From: an uncultured Clostridia bacterium
GTDB taxonomy: Bacteria; Bacillota; Clostridia; Oscillospirales; Ruminococcaceae
Direction of reading: 5' to 3'
NCBI GenBank assembly: GCA_947385505.1
Contig: CANDLP010000121.1
Span: 1 to 7,037, forward strand
Length of the DNA stretch: 7,037 nt
Part shown: positions 1 to 5,488 of the stretch, one piece after another
Position numbering within the stretch: the first letter of the stretch is position 1
How the letters are laid out: each line of letters begins with the position of its first letter
Translations under genes and position numbers: made by a program
Notes under the pieces: generated by a model
Seen by the model: only the letters and a program-made list of their open reading frames with translations
Told to the model about the DNA's origin: nothing
The model's database searches: none

Positions 1-2
1 TT

Positions 3-335
3 ATGGAAAATATTCTTCCCCTTTCCGATACACAGGATTCGGAAGAATTAACGGAAACCCTTTCGGATGAAACTACGCCGATTGCTGCCGAACAAGAGGA
101 AAATCATTCGGAGATCGCAGCGATTGGCGGAGAGGAAAACGCCGACAACGAAACCGCGTCAACTGCTACCGAACAGTCGGAAGCACCTTCGATAAGCGCT
201 TCGGAGGAAGTAAGAGAAAACGGTGCGGCTGAATCTCGGCTGACTGCTCCCGATAAAATAAAAACAGTTATTATAATCGCAATAATATTATCAATAGTAA
301 TAACTTTTGTAATTATTATAAAGCACAGAAGGTAA
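3..335 (+). CDS. Small acidic protein with a C-terminal membrane helix (5' end uncertain)
   Basis: I do not recognise this family. As read from the ATG at 3 it has 110 residues. Residues 1-83 are low-complexity, rich in Glu, Ser, Thr and Ala, strongly acidic and probably disordered. Residues about 87-106 are an almost unbroken run of Ile, Val and Leu, ending in a basic KHRR tail, so this is a single-span C-terminally anchored membrane protein with no N-terminal signal peptide in view. The basic tail suggests the C-terminus faces the cytoplasm and the acidic part may lie outside, but Lys also precedes the helix, so topology is open. Only two bases precede the ATG, so no ribosome binding site can be seen and the gene may start upstream. 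The stop codon is three bases before the GTPase gene, which points to one operon and translational coupling. Its function is unknown. Confidence 0.7.
   Translation: MENILPLSDTQDSEELTETLSDETTPIAAEQEENHSEIAAIGGEENADNETASTATEQSEAPSISASEEVRENGAAESRLTAPDKIKTVIIIAIILSIVITFVIIIKHRR
327..332 (+). promoter_or_regulatory. Ribosome binding site of the GTPase-NYN gene
   Basis: AGAAGG lies six bases before the ATG at 339. It sits inside the last codons of the preceding gene, so ribosomes finishing the small membrane protein are placed to reinitiate on the GTPase gene. It supports ATG 339 as the start; the GTP-binding motif begins only about 15 residues later, which leaves little room for a downstream start. 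Confidence 0.7.
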
Positions 336-338
336 GAT

Positions 339-2927
339 ATGAAGGAGAACTCAAAAAAACGCCTTTCCATAGGTATTTTAGCCCATGTCGACGCGGGAAA
401 GACTACGCTTACCGAAGCGCTCCTATATCATGCGGGCGTTATTCGGAAACCCGGAAGGGTGGATCACAGAAATACGTTTCTTGACAACCACTCAGTAGAG
501 CGCAGCCGCGGCATTACGGTTTTTTCCAAACAGGTGGTGCTGAATGTTGACGGCGAGGTGTATACTCTTCTTGACACTCCGGGACACGCTGATTTTTCCG
601 CCGAAGCGGAAAGAGTTTTACAGGTGTTGGATTACGCGGTGCTTTTAATAAGCGGCTCCGAGGGAGTACAAAATCATACCGAAACGCTTTGGGAACTATT
701 GGAAAGCTATCATATACCCGTTTTTATTTTTGTGAATAAGACCGATATTTCCAACAAGTCTAAAAAAGAGCTTATAGAGGAGCTTTGTGAGAAACTTGAC
801 ACTAAGATAGTTGATTTTTCCAATGCAAAAGGGGGCGATATAAGCGATCCCGATTTGTGCGAAGCCGCTGCGCTGTGCGATGAAGCGCTGATGAGCGAAT
901 TTCTTGATAAAGGCAAAATTGATGAAGACGAAATAGTTTGGGCAATAGGGAAAAGACGTCTGTTCCCCTGTCTTTTCGGCTCGGCGCTTAAGCTTTCGGG
1001 AACGGAAGAGTTTTTGCGGATTTTTTCAGCTTACACCAAAGCCCCGCGATATGACGATGAGTTTGCCGCAAGGGTTTACAAGATCACACAGGACGAACAA
1101 GGCAATCGACTTACTCATCTTAAGGTTACAGGCGGGAACCTAAAAGCCCGTATGCAGATAGAAGACGAAAAAATCACGGGAATACGGCTGTATTCGGGCA
1201 GCAAATTTACTTCCGAAGAAGAAGTGCCCGCGGGCACCGTATGTGCGGTAACGGGGCTCTCCTCCGCTTATGCGGGACAGGGGTTGGGCGCCGCCTTTGA
1301 CGCTCCTCTCCCAATACTTGAACCGTTGTTTTCATACAGGGTGATACTGCCTCCCGAAACCGACGATTTCACGGGGCTTCAAATGCTTAAAGTCCTTGAA
1401 CGGGAGGATCCCCAGCTTAAAGTAAAATGGGACGAAAATCTCAAAGAGATACATTTACAGCTTATGGGCGAGATACAGTTAGAGGTGCTTAAAACTGTTA
1501 TTTTTGACCGATTCGGCATTGATGTTGAATTTGGGGAAGGCAGTATTGCCTATAAGGAGACTATTGCCGCTCCCGTTGTAGGGGTGGGGCATTTTGAGCC
1601 GCTTAGGCACTATGCCGAGGTACACCTTCTGATAGAGCCTTCCGAACGGGGCAGCGGAATACGATATGCGGCGGAATGTCCTCCAGATACCCTTGCTCAA
1701 AGCTGGCAAAAGCTTATTTTATCCAACTTGGCAGACAAAAAACACATAGGCGTGCTGACAGGATCCCCCCTTACCGACGTTAAAATAACTCTTATAGCGG
1801 GAAAAGCGCACTTAAAGCATACCGAAGGCGGTGATTTCCGTCAAGCGGCGTGCAGGGCGGTAAGGCAGGGTCTAAGGAGCGCGGAAAGTATTATTTTAGA
1901 GCCATGGTATCGGTTTTCTTTCTCTCTTCCCCAATCAGCATTAGGGCGCGCCATGACTGATCTTAACCGTATGGGGGCAGAGTTCGGGGAACCTGATTCT
2001 CAAGGAGAAATGATGGTTCTAAGCGGAAAAGCTCCCGCCGCCAAGCTGAGGGGGTATCAATCGGAGGTCACCGCATACGCAAAGGGTAAAGGTCGTTTAA
2101 ACTGTTTCCCCATAGGCTATCGGGAATGTGGCGAAGCGGAGGCGGTCATTGAAAAGTTGGGATACGATTGTGACAAAGATCTTGCCAACCCCGCCGATTC
2201 GGTATTTTGTTCCCACGGTTCGGGTTATACGGTGAATTGGGAGGAAGCGCCCCGATTTATGCACATAAAAACCGAGGAAGAAAAGGAAGCGGAGTTTGAA
2301 AGCGAGAAAAAACGGGTAAAACTGATCGCAAACCGATTTAAACAGAGGGAAGCAAGCGAAAAGGAGTTAAAAGAAATATTTGAGCGTACCTTCGGAAAAA
2401 TCGACAATAATCCCAACCGCTTCAACGAGCGGCAAAAGCCGAAGGCTGCCCCCAAAGAAAAAACTTATAAGGCTTCTCCTGTTCCAAGCGGTCCGGAATA
2501 TGTTCTGGTGGACGGGTACAATATAATTTTCGCTTGGGAAGAGTTAAAGGCTCTGGCTATGGAAAATCTTGAGCATGCAAGGGACGAGTTGATACAGATT
2601 TTGTGCAATTATAGGGGATACAGGCGGTGCGAGTTGATTTTAGTGTTTGACGCTTATAAGGTCAAAGGCAATAAAGGGGAAGTGGAAGAGGTGGGCGGTA
2701 TCTCGATAGTGTACACAAAAGAGGCGGAAACGGCTGATATGTACATTGAAAAGACTACACGCGTTTTGGGAAAACGACATAGGGTCAGGGTGGCTACTTC
2801 GGATGGGCTGGAACAGTTGATTATTCTGGGCAGCAATGCGATGAGGGTGTCGGCGAATGAATTTTATGCGGAGGTTAAGGAGACGGAGAGGGAGATTCGG
2901 AAGCTTATTGAGGAAATTAACCTATAA
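339..2927 (+). CDS. TetM/EF-G-like translational GTPase fused to a NYN (YacP/Rae1-like) endonuclease
   Basis: An 862-residue two-part protein. Residues 1 to about 640 follow the TetM/TetO/EF-G plan. The GTPase motifs are intact: P-loop AHVDAGKTT (15-23), switch I RSRGIT (55-60), DTPGH (79-83, with the catalytic-type His83), NKTD (133-136) and GSALK (214-218). Domains II-V follow, with YKETI near 405 and EPWYRF near 521. A charged, Lys/Glu-rich linker (about 645-716) leads to a NYN domain at about 717-862, with VDGYN (Asp725), FDAYKVKG (Asp771), ETAD (Asp800) and TSDGLEQ (Asp822): the acidic metal site of YacP-type nucleases. B. subtilis Rae1/YacP is known to cleave mRNA in the ribosomal A site. 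I infer a cytoplasmic ribosome-docking factor that delivers an mRNA nuclease. Automatic annotation would probably say tetracycline resistance. The domain IV loop corresponding to TetM YSPVS reads LKHTEGG (492-498) and lacks the key proline, so resistance is doubtful. Its neighbour is a small membrane protein, probably in the same operon. Confidence 0.93.
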   Translation: MKENSKKRLSIGILAHVDAGKTTLTEALLYHAGVIRKPGRVDHRNTFLDNHSVERSRGITVFSKQVVLNVDGEVYTLLDTPGHADFSAEAERVLQVLDYAVLLISGSEGVQNHTETLWELLESYHIPVFIFVNKTDISNKSKKELIEELCEKLDTKIVDFSNAKGGDISDPDLCEAAALCDEALMSEFLDKGKIDEDEIVWAIGKRRLFPCLFGSALKLSGTEEFLRIFSAYTKAPRYDDEFAARVYKITQDEQGNRLTHLKVTGGNLKARMQIEDEKITGIRLYSGSKFTSEEEVPAGTVCAVTGLSSAYAGQGLGAAFDAPLPILEPLFSYRVILPPETDDFTGLQMLKVLEREDPQLKVKWDENLKEIHLQLMGEIQLEVLKTVIFDRFGIDVEFGEGSIAYKETIAAPVVGVGHFEPLRHYAEVHLLIEPSERGSGIRYAAECPPDTLAQSWQKLILSNLADKKHIGVLTGSPLTDVKITLIAGKAHLKHTEGGDFRQAACRAVRQGLRSAESIILEPWYRFSFSLPQSALGRAMTDLNRMGAEFGEPDSQGEMMVLSGKAPAAKLRGYQSEVTAYAKGKGRLNCFPIGYRECGEAEAVIEKLGYDCDKDLANPADSVFCSHGSGYTVNWEEAPRFMHIKTEEEKEAEFESEKKRVKLIANRFKQREASEKELKEIFERTFGKIDNNPNRFNERQKPKAAPKEKTYKASPVPSGPEYVLVDGYNIIFAWEELKALAMENLEHARDELIQILCNYRGYRRCELILVFDAYKVKGNKGEVEEVGGISIVYTKEAETADMYIEKTTRVLGKRHRVRVATSDGLEQLIILGSNAMRVSANEFYAEVKETEREIRKLIEEINL

Positions 2928-2966
2928 AAATCATACAAAATAAACAATCGGAAACAGGTTTTGATT

Positions 2967-2972
2967 TATAAT
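2967..2972 (+). promoter_or_regulatory. Candidate -10 box for the HAD-fusion gene
   Basis: A perfect TATAAT lies in the 76-base gap after the GTPase gene. Transcription would start near 2979, giving a leader of about 25 bases with a ribosome binding site. No good -35 match is present 16-18 bases upstream (the sequence there is AT-rich, around acaatc), nor an extended -10 TG. I see no intrinsic terminator between the two genes, so readthrough from upstream is also possible. Confidence 0.45.
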
Positions 2973-2990
2973 ATTATGAACTTCCAAAAA

Positions 2991-2995
2991 AGGAG
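2991..2995 (+). promoter_or_regulatory. Ribosome binding site that fixes the HAD-fusion start at 3004
   Basis: AGGAG, inside AAAAAAGGAGCC, is eight bases before the ATG at 3004, an ideal distance. It is only two bases from the in-frame TTG at 2998, which is too close for initiation. The ATG is therefore chosen, shortening the longest reading frame by two residues. Confidence 0.75.
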
Positions 2996-3003
2996 CCTTG
3001 AAA

Positions 3004-4644
3004 ATGCCATACAAAAATACTTTATACATATCCGATCTTGACGGTACTCTTTTAACCAACAAATCGGGACTGAAAGACCGTGCCGCTCAGATGCTGAAAC
3101 GCCTGTCCGAAAACGGAGTTATGTTTACCTACGCCACCGCCCGCCGTTTCGATTCCGCAAATTTCCGTATGAACAAAGCGGAAATAAAGCTTCCCGTCAT
3201 ACTTATGAACGGGGCAATAATTGCCGACGGTAAAACAGGAGAGGTTATATCATTAAACGGTCTGGATAACACCGATCTTTCCGAAATAAAAAAAGCCGCG
3301 GAACAATACGGCGAAGCTCCCATAGTATTTTCCTTCATAGACGGAATTATGAGAGCAAGCTATCTTGAAAGCAAAAAAAGCAGAGTCAAAAGCTTTCTTG
3401 ACGACCGAAAGGGAGATAAAACGATACGCTCCTGTTCAAGCTATGACGAATTATTTAAAGGAAACGTCCACTATCTTACCTTTTTAAACCCCTCTTTTCC
3501 CGATGAGGTAAAAAAAGTGCTTTTCTGTGCCGAAAAAGGGTTTGCTTATACCGAGTACTATGACTGCTACCGCAAAAATGAGCTTTGGCTGGAGGTGTTT
3601 TCCGTCAGCGCTTCAAAAGCAAACGCAGTAAAAAAACTCAGGGAAATGCTGAATCCCGACGAAGTTGTGGTTTTCGGCGATAATCTGAACGACCTCTCAA
3701 TGTTTGAGGCCGCCGACCGCGCATACGCCGTGTCAAATGCCGCCGAAATTCTTAAAGAAACAGCCGACGGCGTTATAGGAAGCAATGAGCAGATAAGCGT
3801 TCCAAAATTTATAGAGGCCGAACAGACAAGTATTTTTGAATACTCCCCCCGCGAAAATGTCATAAACGAGCCCGACGCGGCGCGCTTTGAAAAAGCCGCG
3901 GCAAAATCAGCCGAATCCGCAAAAAAGAAAACCGAAAAGAACAAAGAGGGAAAAGCGAATGCGGAAACAGGAATAGGAACTCTCAACGAAAAGCGCATTC
4001 ATTCCGTTTTAAAGAATTACTTTTCCAACGATTACGATCAGGAAGCCAAAATAGGCAGCTTTTACGCCGATATCGTCACAGAAAACGGGATTTTTGAAAT
4101 ACAGACGGGCAATTTCGGCAAGCTGAACAAAAAGCTGGAGATAATGCTTTCCGTTTGTCATGTAACGGTGGTTTACCCTTACGAAAAGCGTACTCGGGTC
4201 ATCTCAGCCGACGACGCAAACGGCGAGCTGCTGAGAGAAGGACGATTCAGATACAATAACAGCTTAACCGAGTTTTTCCTTGAGCTGTACCGTATAAAAA
4301 GCTTTCTTACGAACCCGAATCTTACGATATGTATTGCCGAACTGGACGTGGAGCGAGTGAATTACGTTTCAAAAAATACGGGCAAAAGACGGAAAAAAGG
4401 CGCCTTTACCAAAACTCCTCTGGCGCTTAGACGGGAAATATATCTTGAAAAGCCCTCCGATTACCTTGTTCTGCTTCCCGAAGGCGTTCCCAAAGAATTT
4501 ACGGTAAAGGAATTACAGAAGTATACAAAGACAACCGACGCTAAACTTATGCTTGAAATACTGTTGTATATGGGGGCTGTGGATAAGATAGGGAAAAACG
4601 GAAATGCAGAAATTTATAAAATTGAAAGCAATATGTATCAATAA
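3004..4644 (+). CDS. Cof-type HAD phosphatase fused to a PD-(D/E)XK-like and winged-helix-like module
   Basis: A 546-residue protein from ATG 3004. Residues about 5-265 are a HAD hydrolase of the Cof (type IIB cap) class: motif I DLDGT (Asp11, Asp13), motif II Thr45 in YATAR, motif III Lys205 and motif IV GDNLND (225-230). Such enzymes remove phosphate from sugar phosphates, nucleotides or cofactors; the substrate cannot be read from the sequence. A Lys/Ala-rich linker (about 285-320) follows. Residues about 323-400 contain LNEKRIH (327-333), then Asp356 and E-I-Q (Glu365-Gln367) followed by lysines, a spacing and strand pattern like PD-(D/E)XK nucleases of the E-x-Q variety. Residues about 498-541 look like a winged helix ending GKNGNAEIYKI. 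From memory, this C-terminal half resembles widespread stand-alone hypothetical proteins beginning G-x-LNEK. The nuclease role is inferred; the phosphatase fold is firm. It has its own probable promoter and ends tail-to-tail with the phosphatase gene opposite. Confidence 0.88.
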   Translation: MPYKNTLYISDLDGTLLTNKSGLKDRAAQMLKRLSENGVMFTYATARRFDSANFRMNKAEIKLPVILMNGAIIADGKTGEVISLNGLDNTDLSEIKKAAEQYGEAPIVFSFIDGIMRASYLESKKSRVKSFLDDRKGDKTIRSCSSYDELFKGNVHYLTFLNPSFPDEVKKVLFCAEKGFAYTEYYDCYRKNELWLEVFSVSASKANAVKKLREMLNPDEVVVFGDNLNDLSMFEAADRAYAVSNAAEILKETADGVIGSNEQISVPKFIEAEQTSIFEYSPRENVINEPDAARFEKAAAKSAESAKKKTEKNKEGKANAETGIGTLNEKRIHSVLKNYFSNDYDQEAKIGSFYADIVTENGIFEIQTGNFGKLNKKLEIMLSVCHVTVVYPYEKRTRVISADDANGELLREGRFRYNNSLTEFFLELYRIKSFLTNPNLTICIAELDVERVNYVSKNTGKRRKKGAFTKTPLALRREIYLEKPSDYLVLLPEGVPKEFTVKELQKYTKTTDAKLMLEILLYMGAVDKIGKNGNAEIYKIESNMYQ

Positions 4645-5093
4645 CCCAAAAACCGCATCAATCCCCTGCACCCGTCAATAATATCTTCATAAGTCACATC
4701 AAAATTCTCCGTATACCAAGGGTCGGCAATATCCTGCCCCTTTCTTTCTGTAAAGTCAAGAAGCTTATGCACCTTACTTTCCCTGTCATCTCCTATAATA
4801 CGCCTTAAATTCCGTACATTATTGCCGTCCATAACTATAAGAAAATCATATTCGGCATAATCCTTTTTTGTAACCTGACGTGCCGCACGCGGTGAAAAAG
4901 GTATCTTCATTTGGAAAAGCTTGCGGCGGATGCCGGAATGTATGTCGTTTCCAAGCTCCTCCGTACTCGTGGCGGCGGAAAATACGAGTATTTCCGATGA
5001 CAAATCCGCATCTGAAACAAGTTTTTTCATTACAAATTCCGCCATAGGGGAACGGCATATGTTGCCGTGGCAGATAAAGAGTATTTTGGTCAT
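4638..5093 (-). CDS. Low-molecular-weight protein tyrosine phosphatase
   Basis: A 151-residue cytoplasmic enzyme of full family length. The active-site loop CHGNICRS spans residues 8-15: Cys8 is the nucleophile and Arg14 binds phosphate. Asp124 in DPWY is the general acid. The residue at the position that separates phosphoarginine phosphatases (Thr in B. subtilis YwlE, CTGNTCR) from phosphotyrosine phosphatases is Ile12 here, which favours phosphotyrosine. The substrate is unknown; family members often act on tyrosine kinases of capsule synthesis, but no such genes are in view. The start is supported by GAGGG seven bases upstream. The gene converges with the HAD-fusion gene and their stop regions overlap by seven bases (4638-4644), so no separate terminator exists between them. 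Its upstream side faces the repeat-rich intergenic region. Confidence 0.95.
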   Translation of the reverse strand: MTKILFICHGNICRSPMAEFVMKKLVSDADLSSEILVFSAATSTEELGNDIHSGIRRKLFQMKIPFSPRAARQVTKKDYAEYDFLIVMDGNNVRNLRRIIGDDRESKVHKLLDFTERKGQDIADPWYTENFDVTYEDIIDGCRGLMRFLGY

Positions 5094-5100
5094 AAAATTT

Positions 5101-5105
5101 CCCTC
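5101..5105 (-). promoter_or_regulatory. Ribosome binding site of the tyrosine phosphatase gene
   Basis: Read on the minus strand this is GAGGG, seven bases before the ATG at 5093. It lies two bases from the foot of the long hairpin at 5108-5203, so folding of that hairpin in the mRNA could affect access to it. Confidence 0.65.
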
Positions 5106-5107
5106 AC

Positions 5108-5203
5108 ATTCAGAGTATTTTCATATAAAGCGGGGATACGCATCTTTTCGGCAAAATTTGCCCAAAAGATGCGTATTGAGTTTTATGTGAACACGCTCTG
5201 AAT
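5108..5203. repeat. Long imperfect palindrome, hairpin of about 40 base pairs
   Basis: The two halves pair in blocks. Outer arms ATTCAGAG (5108-5115) and CTCTGAAT (5196-5203) match perfectly. Bases 5120-5131 pair with 5180-5191 with two G-T wobbles. ATACGCATCTTTT (5136-5148) pairs perfectly with AAAAGATGCGTAT (5164-5176). After one C-C mismatch, GGCAAA (5150-5155) pairs with TTTGCC (5157-5162) around a single-base tip. It fills the space directly upstream of the phosphatase ribosome binding site. It could be a small palindromic mobile repeat, an mRNA leader structure, or both. It lacks a U tract, so it is not a typical terminator. Confidence 0.85.
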
Positions 5204-5204
5204 C

Positions 5205-5233
5205 ATTATACTAATAACCATTTGAATTGTGGA
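5205..5233 (-). promoter_or_regulatory. Candidate promoter of the phosphatase gene, straddling the repeat-element boundary
   Basis: On the minus strand a perfect TATAAT (5205-5210) lies 17 bases from TCCACA (5228-5233), which matches the -35 consensus TTGACA at four of six positions. Transcription would start near 5198, so the leader would include almost the whole long hairpin. The -35 box lies inside the MITE-like element and the -10 box lies across its end. This is a pattern match only. Confidence 0.4.
5208..5223. repeat. Left terminal inverted repeat
   Basis: ATACTAATAACCATTT is the exact reverse complement of 5489-5504. Its inner part, AATAACCA, can instead pair with TGGTTATT at 5286-5293 to close the first cloverleaf, so two folds compete for it. 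Confidence 0.8.
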
Positions 5234-5293
5234 TAAAATCCACAATTCAAATACTTCGGCGAAGCCGAAGTACCGCCGAAGGCGGTGGTTATT
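5213..5293. repeat. Cloverleaf 1: three hairpins on a closing stem with no unpaired junction base
   Basis: The closing stem is AATAACCA (5213-5220) with TGGTTATT (5286-5293). Directly abutting inside are three hairpins: 5221-5251 (14-bp arms TTTGAATTGTGGAT, loop AAA), 5252-5272 (9-bp arms TACTTCGGC, loop GAA) and 5273-5285 (5-bp arms CCGCC, loop GAA). All 81 bases lie in stems or three-base loops. It is not a tRNA: stem lengths and loops do not fit and there is no T-loop or CCA. Confidence 0.85.
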
Positions 5294-5305
5294 TAAGTTC
5301 AATAC

Positions 5306-5393
5306 AATAACTGAGGGAGCTTTGCTCCCTCACCATGCCGCTTTTGCGGCATGGCATTTAAAAAATAGTTTATCTATTTTTTAAATGGTTATT
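5306..5393. repeat. Cloverleaf 2: three hairpins on a closing stem with no unpaired junction base
   Basis: The closing stem is AATAAC (5306-5311) with GTTATT (5388-5393). Abutting inside are hairpins 5312-5332 (9-bp arms TGAGGGAGC, loop TTT), 5333-5354 (9-bp arms CCATGCCGC, loop TTTT) and 5355-5387 (14-bp arms CATTTAAAAAATAG, loop of five). All 88 bases are in stems or loops. The closing stem resembles that of cloverleaf 1, but the arm sequences are unrelated, so structure is kept while sequence differs. Confidence 0.85.
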
Positions 5394-5397
5394 ATAC

Positions 5398-5445
5398 CAA
5401 TCCCATTTTGAACTGACGTAATACCCACAGTTCAAAATGGGATTG
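5398..5445. repeat. Perfect 18-bp inverted repeat with a 12-base loop
   Basis: CAATCCCATTTTGAACTG (5398-5415) is the exact reverse complement of 5428-5445. The right arm is related to the neighbouring hairpin at 5456-5485, and its TTTGAA-TGTGG-like core, read on the other strand, resembles the first hairpin of cloverleaf 1. Confidence 0.85.
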
Positions 5446-5482
5446 CACCCAAAACACTAATCCCACAGTTCAAAAAGGGATT
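5424..5482. repeat. Pair of 21-base direct repeats, 38 bases apart
   Basis: Bases 5424-5444 and 5462-5482 share CCCACAGTTCAAAA-N-GGGATT with one difference (T at 5438, A at 5476). They form the right half of one hairpin and most of the next, suggesting partial duplication of a hairpin unit. Confidence 0.8.
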
Positions 5483-5485
5483 AGT
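5456..5485. repeat. 9-bp inverted repeat with a 12-base loop
   Basis: ACTAATCCC (5456-5464) pairs with GGGATTAGT (5477-5485). It looks like a shortened variant of the 5398-5445 hairpin, with the CAGTTCAAA segment now in the loop rather than paired. Confidence 0.75.
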
Positions 5486-5488
5486 ATT

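Noticed and set aside
339..2927. Naming the gene tetM/tetO or fusA
   Set aside because: The NYN fusion, the altered domain IV loop and the context do not support either name.
2998..3003. TTG start two codons before the HAD-fusion ATG
   Set aside because: It is only two bases from AGGAG; the ATG at 3004 has ideal spacing.
3567..3998. 143-residue minus-strand open frame inside the HAD-fusion gene
   Set aside because: It lies wholly opposite a gene with clear HAD motifs, and its Ser/Phe/Ala-rich composition is what the complementary strand of a Lys/Glu/Ala-rich gene gives.
4921..5190. 89-residue plus-strand open frame opposite the phosphatase start
   Set aside because: It overlaps the active-site-encoding part of the phosphatase gene and runs into the palindrome; no family resemblance and no supporting ribosome binding site.
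5213..5293. tRNA gene
   Set aside because: Cloverleaf shape only: the 14-bp arm, three-base loops and lack of T-loop, anticodon loop and CCA end exclude it.
5306..5393. Integron attC site (AATAAC / GTTATT ends)
   Set aside because: The ends do not fit the RYYYAAC and GTTRRRY core sites, and no integrase or cassette is present.
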